A stretch of DNA of 64,000 nucleotides from Allodiplogaster sudhausi (GCA_945643635.1 CALZFC010000042.1:315501-379500); one strand, 5' to 3'. Counted from the first letter of the stretch, positions 24,846-36,300 are shown. The notes: generated by a model not told the origin, from the letters alone. Numbers and translations are program-made.

Positions 24846-25930
24846 CGGCGTCTTGACGGATATGTCATTTGTTAATGTAACCTTGAATGTCTTGATTTGT
24901 TTAGTCGCAAATCTGAATATTTTTATTAAAGTAATTTTATTACGGCAAGTGCTTTCAAGTTATTGTGAGATTTAGATGGCATATGTATGTATGTGCGAGA
25001 ATTTTTATATAATTTGCAGCTAATTTGAGATGTGATAAGCTTAGTTTTATCAATGATATATTTCTGTGATTTGTTGATATAAATTATGATATATTCAAGA
25101 ATAGTCTAAATGAAATATACCCGCTGTATTTTACTTCACATAATACACCTGGAAACCAATACATAAAGTGCAGAAGAAAAATAAGAAAAGTGTGTGATTT
25201 AGTAGAGGGATAAAATAGCCAGAATGCGGAAGTTTATGACAAGTGATCTATCGTTTTTAGAAGAGTATTCTTGGAGACTTCCTTTAGTTTTCGTGATAAA
25301 GCGTGGTTTTGTTGCTGTCACTTCCCAATTTTTGCAGTTATTACAATAACGTATAAGGCTAGTTTGGTTTTTTAATGCATATAATTAAATGTACGTATAT
25401 AATAAAATGAGAAAAATTTATTAAAATATTTGTTTCTTGTTCTTTTAGGTAGAATTAGAAACAGCATGTCTCTGCTCACTCTCCATTGACCCTCTAAAGA
25501 AATAAAGCACCAAATGATTCGTATAGCATTCTCATACAACCAACCATTCCATTCTATAATCTTATATGTAATCGTTGTATTTATTCCCCGCCCTCGCTGC
25601 GAGTGATGCATAAATATAGTATATTTTGCCGGCCGAGAAGTGCACTTCCATTAGCAAACAAAAAAAAAACTGGACAAAGCGACTTCCTCAATGAGCTGTG
25701 CACTTTCTTCAAAATGGCTAAACCTTTTTCCGCTAATCGTACTAACGATCCATTTTTAGTCTCGTTTCCTTAATCTCTTCTCCTCCGTTTCACGAAACGA
25801 TTTGATCAAATAATTGTCGTATTATTTTCTCACTTCCGAATTGCAAATAAATTTAGCAAGGTAACAACATCAAAATAGTTGCAGTAACATTTTGCAACGC
25901 GAAGCAATCGATATCTCTTAGGAAGGAGAG
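24846..25930. other. AT-rich intergenic stretch
   Basis: This stretch contains the 3' flank of receptor copy 1 and the presumed 3' flank of the small membrane protein gene on the other strand. No exon, RNA gene or clear repeat was seen. Confidence 0.5.
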
Positions 25931-25936
25931 GTCAAT

Positions 25937-26494
25937 TTATTTCATGGCAAAGATGAAAGCGATGCACGTGAGGACCATGCCAATTCCACCAGCGATCACG
26001 AGGAAGACGCCGACTTTGAAGTGCCACGACGCCTTCGGTTTCTTGGTCGATGACGAAGACGGAGGAATCGGAGAAGACGAGTCGGCATCCGACGAAGTCG
26101 ACTGCTCAGTGGCAATGGCAGCAGAAGTTGCCATCGTGGCTGGAAGGGAGTGATCGTGGCTCGTAGGGACACGCTTCGTCGAGACTGGAAAGGAGAGGGT
26201 TCTCCATGGCCATGATGCTGATAGCTGATGATCAGTCATTTTATATAGCTATTTCTTTAGCACTTTCATTCTAAGAAAAGTAAAGGACGACATTTGTGGA
26301 TTGAAATTTCAAACGAGCCAATTTTAACTGTTGTCGTTGTCGTGGAAGAAGAAGAAGGAGACGACTTCTCTATCGACGTTATTTCAGTGTCATTCTTGTC
26401 CGAAACAACATTCCTTGCCTGAAAATGGGCTTTTCTTAATATAAAATTTTATCCCTATAGCCTATTATTAATGTTGTACTTCAAAATGACATCT

Positions 26495-26540
<46 letters not shown>

Positions 26541-26656
26541 TATATATCTAAAATATTTTTAGAGCTCGAAAGGTGAAAAGAGTCCAAGCATCCTGCCAGC
26601 AGAAGAAGCGCGAAAAGCAGAAGAAGCAGCGAGGAAGCCGCGCGCATCGCGAGCAT
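25937..26656 (-). CDS. Small Ser/Thr-rich single-pass membrane protein (exon ends uncertain)
   Basis: Three minus-strand segments look coding. At about 26550-26656 there is a clear signal peptide (MLAMRAASSLLLLLFALLLL, then AGCLDSF). At about 26331-26419 the segment reads NVVSDKNDTEITSIEKSSPS and then SSS and TTTTT. The last exon, 25937 to about 26220, has a Ser/Thr-rich stretch, a KKPKASWHF basic flank, one TM helix (VGVFLVIAGGIGMVLTCIAF) and a short IFAMK end. The plan is a small mucin-like type I membrane protein. The donor of the first exon is not clear because the sequence runs into a TA microsatellite. The acceptor of the last exon could be at about 26226 (phase fits) or about 26199 (better pyrimidine tract). 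No family is recognised. Confidence 0.5.
26497..26538 (+). repeat. TA microsatellite
   Basis: A perfect TA/AT dinucleotide run inside the first intron (or end of the first exon) of the small membrane protein gene. Confidence 0.9.
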
Positions 26657-27003
26657 ACGAGGAAAGTGGCACGCAAGAAAAGAAGTATTAAATTATTAAT
26701 CTCTTTTCATTTTATTTGCCCTATTTGAATCTGCACTTTTGTTATATTTCATTTGATATTGACTCGTTACTTAATAGCATATATATAGGAATTAATATCT
26801 ATAAAGTTTAAGAGTATGCGAAGTCACGTGCCAGCTCTATAATTCTCCAAAGGACCCGCTGCGGCGTCCACAGAGAACCGTAGCGTTTTAATCCGTTGCT
26901 TTCTGGAGCAGCAAGCTCGTGGGGCGTCGAGCTGAGTCGAATGAGCTATTCAGTAGGACCCCTGGAGGCCGTTATTACCCTTCAAATTTCACTTATTTGG
27001 CTT

Positions 27004-27125
27004 ATCTCTCTCTCCCTCTCTCTCTCTCTCCTTTTTCTTTCTCTTTCTCTCCCTATCTCACTCTCTTTCTCTCTCCTTTTTCCTTCTCTTTCTCTCCCTC
27101 TCTCCTCTTTCTTTATCTCTCTCTC
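27004..27125 (+). repeat. CT-rich intron-like tract
   Basis: CT-rich sequence ends in CCCCAG directly before the kinase-like relic exon, as in the CT-filled intron before exon 9 of the functional kinase gene. Confidence 0.7.
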
Positions 27126-27130
27126 CCCAG

Positions 27131-27580
27131 CTCATCGACTATGTCGCAGCTCCTCTCGCTGACCTCACTGCTCGCCTCCGTTCCCATCGTGTGGCACTGA
27201 GGCTGTGGATTCTCTTCACTTATCCGTCTCTCTTGTTACATCTCTTTTTCTCTTCCCTCTGCCTCTCTTTCTCTCTCTAGCTCTTTTCTCTTGAACTAAA
27301 ATGTCTTCTTCAGGTGAAAGCCGAATGCTCTTCTCTTCTCCACCGCCCGATCCCCGAATTTTCCGACGGCCTTTTATGAACCTTCATGCCCCGCCCCCCT
27401 TCTTGGCCCCGCCCCTACCTGGCTCCGCCCCTTTCTCACGATGGGTCTCTACGCATGTCACATACTGACTGAGATTTCTCTCACATACAGTGTCCTTTGC
27501 CTGATTACGCGAATAAAATCTCACTCGTGTTTTCATTGCTTTTCTGAAGGTTGGAACACAAAACGAATAGGATAGGAAGT
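27131..27580 (+). pseudogene. Decayed copy of the 3' end of the GSK3-like kinase gene
   Basis: A relic of kinase exon 9 reads LIDYVAAPLADLTAR where the functional gene has LLDHVAAPLADLTAR, then loses the conserved YDPAARPPPSQ. After a shorter CT-rich intron, the relic of exon 10 begins at about 27314 (VKAECSSLLHRPIPEFSDGLL) and has lost the bases for the conserved RYFDP. The 3' UTR with its repeated CCCCGCCC blocks, the AATAAA signal and about 70 bp beyond still match the kinase gene at 35041-35280. Introns and flanks are retained, so it arose by DNA duplication, not retrocopying. A clear match to exon 8 was not found upstream. Confidence 0.75.
27512..27517 (+). terminator. AATAAA poly(A) signal of the kinase relic
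   Basis: Context ATTACGCGAATAAAATCTC corresponds to ATTACGACAATAAAACCTC after the functional kinase. Confidence 0.6.
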
Positions 27581-27921
27581 GCTTATTGGATAATGAACGA
27601 GAGGATAGCTGTTGACCAACTTGAGTCGGTAGAGCCTGCATCCTTGTAGACATGAAGAGAGAAGGAGAGAGAGAGTTAGAGAGGGAGAAAGAGAGAAAGC
27701 ATAAAGAATTTTAAATATTTAATTAAAAGATAAAATAGTACAATGCATCAATAATAGTTCTGGCCACGAGTTTGTCCATCTTTTTTTTAAAGATGTTTTG
27801 TTAAGCGTGCGATGTCAATTTGCAATTTTCCCGCCGGAAATTCCCTGCTTATCAGCAATGAAGAACATATCGATTATGAAATATTAACCGCGATTTTTTG
27901 ACTTAGGCATTCGAATCGCTG

Positions 27922-30340
27922 ATGTCTTCGAATTCCAGCACAGCCACCGCCCTCTTTTCAGCGGAATTCACTTTCACCTTATACATTGCATTCGGTATGA
28001 AAATTCAATTTATATGCTTCTTTTACATCTATTTTCTTCTGTTAGCATATGATTTATAAATTTTTCTTCTACTTCTACTACTACCTACATGCACACACGT
28101 ATGTATATGTAACTTTCTTATCAGGAGCAACGATTACACTTGTCAACATACCAATATTACTGATAATCTACTTACACAAGCAACTCAGCAAGCAGCGCGA
28201 GGTAACTACATAATTCACTTTCGGGTTCTATCTCAACATCAGTTTGATAAGTAGAAAAAAAAATAAGAATGGGAAAATGACTGTGCGCACTCAATTTTGG
28301 AGCATACACTTTCCAACATATTTTAATTAAAATGGAATGGCAAGTTTTCTGTAAATTTTTGTGGCATAAATTAAAAATATAATGTTGAAAACATAAAAAT
28401 ATAATAATGACTGCAAAGATCATCCTCCTCGGCCTGGTCTGTATCTCAGACGCCTCGAATGCAATTGCATTCACCTTCGCTGGCGCAGACCGCCGCTTGA
28501 CTCTTCTGAGTGGACGAGGCTGGTCATTTCACTCACTCAGTTTTAGATATGTATTTTTATCTCCATCGCTCTCTCCTCCCTGTTTCATTTTTCTTTCTCG
28601 ATTTCCAACAGTTGACAAAAAGAATATGAATTTACTTAAAGGAGACCATAAGGGAAAAACTCCTACCAAGAAGTCCCTGACGGATTTGGACAGATTGGTA
28701 AAAAGTACGGTGTAAAGAATCCACAGAAATGGTGCTACTGCCCCTCGCTTCTCTCTACAGAAACTTATAGTTTGCACAACTGCACGTGAATCTATGTGTT
28801 ACAGGGCGAAGGTTGTTTGTGCACACCATATGCATGCGTTTCTCAAGAGTTTAACGACCACACAGTGTTGCTCTGCCAAAATTTTTTTCTAAATGGTGGG
28901 ATAAAAATATTCGCGAATTCAAAGTAGAGAATACTGTTAATTTCCTCAAGGTAGCGAGATTTTTGCGACTTCGAAACACTTGCAATCGAAGTTTCTAGCT
29001 CAACCTGATCAAATAAGGCAAAAAAAAACATGACACTTTTTTATTCGCCTCGGACCTCCTTTAAGTTATTTCATTCCAAAACTATGGGAAACACGGCACC
29101 TTTCGTCGTTACTAATAGACCCGCTGAAAAGTGCGGCTGGTTCAGCGGCCATTCAAATCACAAACTACGACTGCGCGCGGAAGATCTTCCCGTACATCTT
29201 CATTCTGAGCTACCAGTTGATAGGCGTCTCTTCCCTCTCAATCACTGCCGATCGAGTCCTCGCTGTCACGGCTCCCCTTCTCTATCGCTCTCTCACGCAT
29301 CGCTATGCCTATGGCGTACTCGCGAGTCAGTTTGTTTTTATGTTTAGTTTTTAAATACTTTTAAAATTATTTTTGCTTAGATTTTATTTCAAATTCATAC
29401 ATGTACATGATTGCATAAACAATCGGCACCAAACCTGTCTAGTACGATTTATGTAATTATTTTTCTCCATAAATAAATCACATTTTTTATCATTGCTAAT
29501 AAATATAAATTGCTAAATTTGCTAATAAATATATTTATGTAGTTGAATGAAATTTTTTTAAGATATAAAAAAATATTTCTTATAGTTAGCCTGTCATATG
29601 TTCTGTTTGGCTTCATCGTCTGTTTGATCTTCTGGTTCGTCTCTCCTGTCATGCTCGTAAATCCCTATTGTTTCACGTCAACAGCGTATCGGAATCAGGT
29701 TCGCCTGTCATTTGTTTTCCTTTAATTTCGTCAATTTATTCTTTGCCGAAATAGAAAGATATTGTTGCTTTCAAACTTTTTTCAATAAGATCTTTAAAGG
29801 TGGATAATGTGCTCAAAGTTGTCTTCCTGGTTGAAGTCTATTACGAGAATGATTCTTTGTGTTGATTACATAGTCTAACTTGCCTTGAAATACTTTCTTC
29901 CCATAATACCTTTTTTCAGCACTATTCTACTTAAATCAAAACCTATTTTAACCAGCATAAGTTACGGCGTCATTTCTCTTTCATGAAAAATATCCGAGTC
30001 CCTATTGTGCCCTCTTTTATTCCACAAAAGGCTAAAGTTCAGAGCACAGCGTTTCAACAACAATAAGTCGGTTAACAAAAAGATAAAGACTTATTGTTTC
30101 ATTGTGAGAAAATCAGCTGTCTTTAATGTTCTAAAGAGTATGAGAAAAAATAGACAGTTCTCCTGGAAACCAATTCCTTTTTCCGTTATGTAATATAAAT
30201 GCATTCTTTATGAACAAAACTTAGAGTTTTTCAGATATGGGATTACATGCTCAACTTCCGCCAATATTCTACCATTATCTGCATTGTGGCATACGTGCCC
30301 ATTGTCGCGCGTATTATACAAATACGTCGAAATATGGTAA

Positions 30341-30383
<43 letters not shown>

Positions 30384-31210
30384 CGGAATGCCAATAGGAA
30401 TTCACTCACTCGCATGACTTAGAAAAAGCATGGTGTGAATGAATTATAAGATTTCAAAAATCGATCGGTGGGGAAATAGAGAAGAGAAAAATAATAACAG
30501 GAAAAAGTAAAAAAAAAAATCTTTGTTGCAGGCACTAACGGCATCGATTGGTAGTCATCATTCTTCCAAGCTGGTCAAGACGACCAAACTCATTGGCAAG
30601 CTTTTTTGATCTGCCTATGTATTTAATTTATCGAATTACAAAACTATTGTAAATTGATAAAAAAATCGATGACGGAAAAAATTAATAATAAAATTTTTTC
30701 GAATGGTGATGTGGAAGTCAAATAATTGTTTCCCTAAATAATTCATTTGTCAGGACTGACTCTGCTGGCCGAGTTCACCTTCCTGACGATTCCGGACTCT
30801 TTCCTCAACTTTTCGTTCCTCGGCCTCAAGCGCTACGAGATGTTCTGGTATCTTATCGTACTCTCGAAGGGACTCGTCAACATCTTCCTCTACTCCACCA
30901 AGAACGACGAACTCAAGGTCTGACTAGACAGATGATAATGAGGATTAGAGATTCCTTTTTTTTTCACGAGTCTCGTATCCACTCTCACACTCGAAATCGC
31001 CTATCACAGAATCACAATGGGCAACGCGGGTTCGTCAATCAATAAAACAATCATTCAGATCTTCCATTAGTCAATCAATTGGTTCCGCCTAAAAATAGCA
31101 AAATTGTTGATTGAATACAAGATTATATTGATTGCCTTGCAGCTCAACATTCACAGTGTCCAGCGCTCAACACGAACGTACGAGCAATCATCACAGTGTC
31201 CAACATGTAG
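27922..31210 (+). CDS. 7TM chemoreceptor-like GPCR, copy 2 (C-terminal tail lost)
   Basis: Exons 27922-27994 (MSSNSSTATALF, with an N-glycosylation site), 28125-28201, 28419-28509, 29146-29325, 29586-29698, 30235-30336, 30532-30595 and 30754-30917 join in phase over all seven helices. Motifs include DCARKIFPYIFILSYQLIG, SITADRVLAVTAP, FGFIVCLIFWFVSP, STIICIVAYVPIVARII and FWYLIVLSKGLVNIFLYSTK. Exon 7 uses a GC donor (GCAAGC) as in copy 1. The ninth exon has been deleted from its acceptor through most of its length; only its end remains at about 30977-31030. The tenth exon (31143-31210, VRAIITVSNM) survives but is out of phase with exon 8. Reading past the exon 8 donor gives V and TGA at 30921-30923, so the likely product is 289 residues without the roughly 64-residue basic tail. 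Family as for copy 1; ligand unknown. Confidence 0.7.
30345..30382 (+). repeat. GA microsatellite in a receptor intron
   Basis: A perfect GA run just after the exon 6 donor. Copy 1 has a shorter, interrupted GA tract at 23528-23560 in the same place. Confidence 0.85.
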
Positions 31211-31970
31211 TAACAGTTACTTGATCCTTCTGTTAATACATACTGTTAACTCATTTTTCTACTGTCCGAATAGACCGAAAGTCCAATTAGTTTTAGACTA
31301 AAAGAGAACAAATTTAACAAATTAATATAATTCACATAATAGACCTTGTGTGTTTTGCTTGAGTTTGTTTTCTAAAAAGATTGTGTTATATAAAGTGCAA
31401 ATACGAACGTAGAGAAATGCAAATCTACAATGATTTCTGATATTGCAATTGATAAAGCGAGTCTTCTATGATAATAAACGGATGCTGATATTCATGGGGG
31501 AAGCGGATCTTTTCGTGTAGGTCAGTGGCTTCCCCTTATTGTTAGGAACTACTCCATTCATCTTTCACGGTTCATTACGGCCGGGGTTCTCCGCTATTGT
31601 TGCAAAAGCGATAAATTAAGCCTTTAAAAGCTTTATTTTCAGAATTCCTTTTTTTTTGTTTTCGTGTTCAGGGTAATTTTCTGCATCGATGAAACTTAAA
31701 CACTTTCAAATTAATGCATGCTCGTTCAAAATATGAAATCTTAGAAAAATTTAACAACGACCGGCACCGACACGACGACAACAGGATCCATAGAATTCTC
31801 TACCTCTTCCGCGACCGTCACGGTCATAACGACTATTTAGAAGGACACTTGATAATTTTAGAATTCCTTGCTAGAATGTCGTTTTTCTTCTTGTTCATAT
31901 TGTTTGACCGTCAGAGAGACGAGCGACGAATAAACACACCGTTCATACGCATATATATATATATTTCCGG

Positions 31971-32026
<56 letters not shown>

Positions 32027-32805
32027 CCGGAAAGGGGAATTGACAGTTATACCGAATTCCGTTGTCATTTTTTTTTTAATTACGAAATTTTCTAAGATTT
32101 AATCAATTGGAATGCTTGCATTTTCACGACAATAAATCAGGCCAATTCCTACTACAACTTGCATATATGTACATCTGATGCAAGCAGGAATTTTGCAGGA
32201 TTTTCCATATTGGCGAATAAGCTGAAAACTTTTTCATCATTATCAATGCAGAAAGTATCCCCAGAACACAAAAATAACAACGAATTTTTGAAAATAAAGC
32301 TTTTACATGGCTTAATTTCGCCCGGCCTCTTTCCCGCTATAAATGCTATAGCGTAGACCGTTGGCAGCTGAGCGAGGAATGTATTACTGAGATTTTCAAA
32401 TATATGCAGATGTATTAAAATTGCGTTTTTCATATTTTATTATAATAGAGATAAAGTACAAGCAACCTCAAGAGCTCAGAAAGAGAAAAAAAACAACCTC
32501 CGATGATGACATTTTCCCCTCTCCACCCCGAAGGATGCAGTTGGCTCGGCGTGTTTGGGCCGACGGCAATGGTTGGCTGCCTCCGTGTTATTTCTATTAT
32601 ATATTTTATTCGAGTACAAACTGTAAATATATGCATATAAAAGAAAAAGAACCATCTAAATCTATTGCAAAAATATTACTGCATGCTGAAATGGAAACTT
32701 TTTATGCAGTTAATTTTAAAATATAAAAAATGTAAGAAAATTAGTCTTAAATGTAATAAAAAAAAAGTAGTTTTCTCTTAAATGTAATTTTGAAGTATAA
32801 AAACA
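31211..32805. other. AT-rich intergenic stretch before the kinase
   Basis: No supported gene. A Thr-rich open segment at 31758-31848 has a composition like the small membrane protein but no signal peptide or TM helix and is not called. The stretch contains a 70-bp palindrome, listed separately. Confidence 0.5.
31964..32033. repeat. 70-bp perfect palindrome with TA core
   Basis: Arms TTTCCGGCTAA (31964-31974) and TTAGCCGGAAA (32023-32033) flank an uninterrupted TA run of about 48 bp. The whole element reads the same on both strands and could extrude as a cruciform. Confidence 0.85.
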
Positions 32806-34020
32806 ATGGCATTAGGGCCCGAGGAGGAGATCCAGCTGGACAGCGGGCGGCCCATGGCTTCCGGCCAGTTCTCCAACGTCTACGATGCAGTGCTCCTCCG
32901 GCCGAACAAGCAGAGGGTCGCCGTGAAGATCGCTTGGTTCGATTTCTTCTCTTCTCTCTCACTCTTTCCCCATTCTCTTCTTTACTGAACTCTCTCATCC
33001 ACCCTGTCTCGCTGTCTCTTCTCTATCTTCTCTCATCTCTCCCTCCTTCAGGCCAAGCGATGCCCCCTCGAGGCCGTCCGAGTCTGAAATCGACATCCTC
33101 TCTAAGCTCGACCACGTCAACGTCGCTCGTCTCTTGTACCACTTCGAAGTCGTCACCGATTCAAAGGTAAATCTGTACATTAAAAAAAACTCCTGAAAAT
33201 GGGCCTAATTATAATAAACTGAATTTTATGAATACTTGGGCCAAAAGGCAAAAAGCCAAGATTCTCGTAGAACATTCACGGCGTGCCGCGTCCACTGTTC
33301 ATGCACCTACATATCTATTTTGCGATGTTTCTTATTTACCCCCAAAAACGGGTGCATACATAATTAAGGTTTTTAAAAATTATTTCCAAATTAATTAATA
33401 ATATGTTGAAAATAAAGTGTAAAATAATAGCGCTGCTCGTGGCTCGTGCTGTCCTTCATGCCGCACAGCGTCGCGTCGCTCCGCACGCGCATCCGGCCGC
33501 GTTTCGACGCCATTGACGCATGTCTCTACGCCTTCCAGCTGTGGAACGCCATCGAGTACGTCAACGACAAGGTAGCCATCGCCTGTCCACGGCATCTTCT
33601 CATTAATGGATTTGCAAGTAACCATCTGTTTCTGTCTTGCTTCATATAGATATATGTACATATTCATTCAGGGCTACATCCACCTCGACATCAAGCCGTC
33701 AAACATGCTGATCAATGACGAGACCGGTTGGAGATTTATGAGAGAGAGAAGAGAAGGAGAGAGAGAGAGAGACAACGATAGAGATACAATGAGAGTGAGA
33801 GAGAAAAGGGAAAGATGAAAACAACCAACAGAGTGCTTCAGGTGTCATGCAGCTCTGCGACTTTGGCAACGCGCGTCGCGAGTCGGAGTGTCGTCAGCTG
33901 AATCCTTATCAAGTGCTTGCATTCGCTGTCTCATTCGCTCTATCTCTGACTTGCTCTCCGTCGCTCTTCTCTCTCCTCTCTCTTCTCTCTCTCTCATCTC
34001 TCTAGCTCTCCTCTCTCTCC

Positions 34021-34073
<53 letters not shown>

Positions 34074-34380
34074 GGTCACTCGTTTCTACCGTGCGCCCGA
34101 GCTGCTCTTCGGTGCGACCGAAGTCACGGTCGCTGTTGGTAAGCCCGACGCATTGTAATTTGCAATCAATAATTCTCAAGTGATTGAATAAAAAGAATAA
34201 TAAAAAACACTTGATGATTGAGATTGGTGGGCGGCTTCGTGCGTGACGGTGGAACTTGCAACTGGCCGGCCACTGCTCAAGGAGGAAACGGCAGACAAGC
34301 AGGTCTGGACAAGCTCATCTCTCTCACCTCTCTCTCTCTCTCTCTTCTCCCTCTCTCTCTATGTCTCTCTCTCTCTCTCA

Positions 34381-34433
<53 letters not shown>

Positions 34434-35040
34434 AGTCTCGCCTTGTCGCCCACGTGCTCGGCTATCCTTCAGCCGAGCAGCTGCGTGCCATGAAAGCCGC
34501 CCGCCCTCGCTTCGCCCGCCGTTCCGGACTCGCCGGAGGAGTCCGCTTTGTAGGAAACTATATCATCTCGCTCTATCTCTCACTCCCTCTCTATCCCTTC
34601 TAGTTTTCTCTATTTCTCTCCTCTCTCTTCATCCCTCTCTCTCCCTCTCCTTCTCCAGCTCCTCGACCACGTCGCTGCTCCTCTCGCTGATCTCACTGCC
34701 CGCGGCCTCGTCTACGATCCCGCAGCACGGCCGCCACCTTCGCAGGCACATATCCGTCTGATTGCTTCTCTCTCTCTCACTATCTCTCACTGTCTCTCTC
34801 TCACTGTCTCTCTCTCACTGTCTCTCTCTCACTGTCTCGCTCTCTCACTGTCTCTCTCTCACACTGTATTTCTCTCACTGTCTATCTCGCTCACTCTATC
34901 TGCCTCTTTCGTTGCTTTCTTAGGAACTAAAAAGTCATCTTCAGGTGAAATCCGACCGCTACTTCGACCCGCTCTTCTCCTCTCCTCCGCCAGTTCGCGA
35001 GTGCGGCCGCGCTCTCCCCGACTTTATCCGAAGGCCCTAA
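32806..35040 (+). CDS. Divergent GSK3-like (CMGC) protein kinase
   Basis: Ten exons: 32806-32936, 33052-33166, 33431-33571, 33672-33726, 33842-33912, 34075-34138, 34223-34302, 34436-34549, 34659-34745 and 34945-35040. They encode 317 residues with every phase consistent. Motifs in order: an altered glycine loop (ASGQFSNVYDA), VAVKIAW with the ATP-binding Lys, ESEIDIL (helix C Glu), YIHLDIKPSNML (catalytic Asp, Lys and Asn; the usual Arg of HRD is Leu), LCDFGNARR (DFG), YQVTRFYRAPELLFGAT (activation loop and APE), DWWAASCVTVELATG, and YDPAARPPP with RYFDPLF near the end. FYRAPELLFGAT and the C-lobe identify a GSK3 relative, far shorter than canonical GSK3 at both ends. Arg96, Arg180 and Lys205 of GSK3-beta correspond to Ser, Leu and Arg, while the Tyr216 position is Tyr. 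Intron 9 appears to use a GC donor (CAG then GCACAT). Several introns are CT microsatellites. Nematodes have sperm-expressed GSK3-like kinases; that role is only a guess here. Confidence 0.85.
33960..34070 (+). repeat. CT microsatellite ending at a kinase acceptor
   Basis: CT repeats fill most of kinase intron 5 and run directly into CCAG at the exon 6 acceptor. Confidence 0.85.
34318..34428 (+). repeat. CT microsatellite ending at a kinase acceptor
   Basis: CT repeats fill kinase intron 7 and end in TTTTACAG before exon 8. Confidence 0.85.
34764..34900 (+). repeat. CT-rich minisatellite in the last kinase intron
   Basis: Several copies of a 14-16 bp unit built on CTCTCTCTCACTGT, in intron 9. 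Confidence 0.8.
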
Positions 35041-35206
35041 TATCTTTGGGAACTTCCATGCCCCGCCCTCTTCCTGGCCCCACCCACTGCTTGGCCACGC
35101 CCTCTACCTGGCTCCTCCCCTTTCCCACGATGGCTTTTCTCCCTTGTAAGCAGCGCACATACTGAATCTGATGTCTCTCACACACTGACTTTTGCCTGAT
35201 TACGAC

Positions 35207-35212
35207 AATAAA
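35207..35212 (+). terminator. AATAAA poly(A) signal of the kinase gene
   Basis: It lies 167 bp after the stop codon and is conserved at the matching position of the kinase relic (27512-27517). Confidence 0.65.
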
Positions 35213-36300
35213 ACCTCACTCACGTGTCTTGATTTTCTGACTGATTGGAACACAGAACGAACAGGATATAAATTACTTATTTTATTCGAGCCAGGGCTGA
35301 AGCAAAATACACGACATTTTTATACGTTCGTTGTGTTGTTTTTTTTTAGTTGTGCGAAGAAAATATTAAAAGATTCCTTCTGATAACCCGGAAAGCGTGA
35401 AAACAAGGGTAAGTCACTTCGTTTATTCTATTTTACAAATGTTGTTACTGTCCTCAGAAATGTTTGTTTCATCTATTCTACAACTGTTGTTACGGTAACT
35501 AGAAACGTTTTACTTATTCACTCCGTTGTGAAAATATTGAACAAATTTGCACAGTAATTGAAATGCGGCACAGTCATCAGCGTGCGGTCGCTGCACGCGC
35601 CGTCTTGTTTATTTATTAGCCCTCGCCGAGGATTCACTCTGCCTGACTTTTTTCCGCGCAGTTTTAATGTTATGTCTTGCTTGTTTTCTCCCCATATCAT
35701 TTCTCTCTTCTCCAATCATTTCTCATTCTAGCTCAAATTCGTCGTCATGTCATTTTTTTTTGCTTTGGAATGCCTTTTTATCCATTAATTCTGTTTCTTT
35801 TCCTGTTGCCATTTCGTTCCTCTCTTTCTCGTGCTACCTCGACATTTATGCCCTCCTCCTCTGCCGTGACTCGTAGACTATGCATTCTCTGGCCTTCATC
35901 CCAGAATGTCGTTCAGAGTCTCACCGAGAGTGCCAGTTGTGAGGAGGGATTCTACCTCTTCCTCCGACGAGCGCTCCTTCCGTTCTCTTTTTCTTCTTTT
36001 CTTCGCGCGCGTATCAATCGGCCCAGGTCACACTTTAAACCTTGCCCTTTTATCTCTCTCTCTCTCTCACGCACTCTATTTTAGGTTCATTTATTGAAGT
36101 AATTTAAGCCTAATTTCTCTGTTTTCCCCTTTCACAGTTCGTTAGACTTATAATTGAGTAATCGTAACTTGCCGGTTCTTACTCTAAAAGTGCTTCGTTA
36201 TGAATAGCTGAGTCAATTACCCGTTTAAGACATATCATTTCATCTTATCCGTTTTCATTTGACCGTTAACACTGTTCTCGCTGTAGGTTTCGTCACCTCA
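35213..36300. other. Intergenic stretch with a possible upstream exon of the next gene
   Basis: At 35906-35981 an ATG opens a frame MSFRVSPRVPVVRRDSTSSS followed by DERSF. It could end at a GTTCTC donor and join in phase to an acceptor at 36286 (CTCGCTGTAG), adding 30 residues to the 36301 gene. This is one possible model, based only on phase and composition. The rest holds pyrimidine-rich DNA with no supported gene. Confidence 0.35.

Noticed and set aside
26896..27130. Relic of kinase exon 8 before the exon 9 relic
   Set aside because: Only a weak spacing resemblance (VELSRMSYS against AEQLRAMKA) was found. It is too little to support.
36259..36300. Start of the orphan gene at the earlier in-frame ATG (36259)
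   Set aside because: The 14 preceding codons cross an acceptor-like CTCGCTGTAG and look intronic, whereas ATG at 36301 gives a coherent MGNTHSC terminus.
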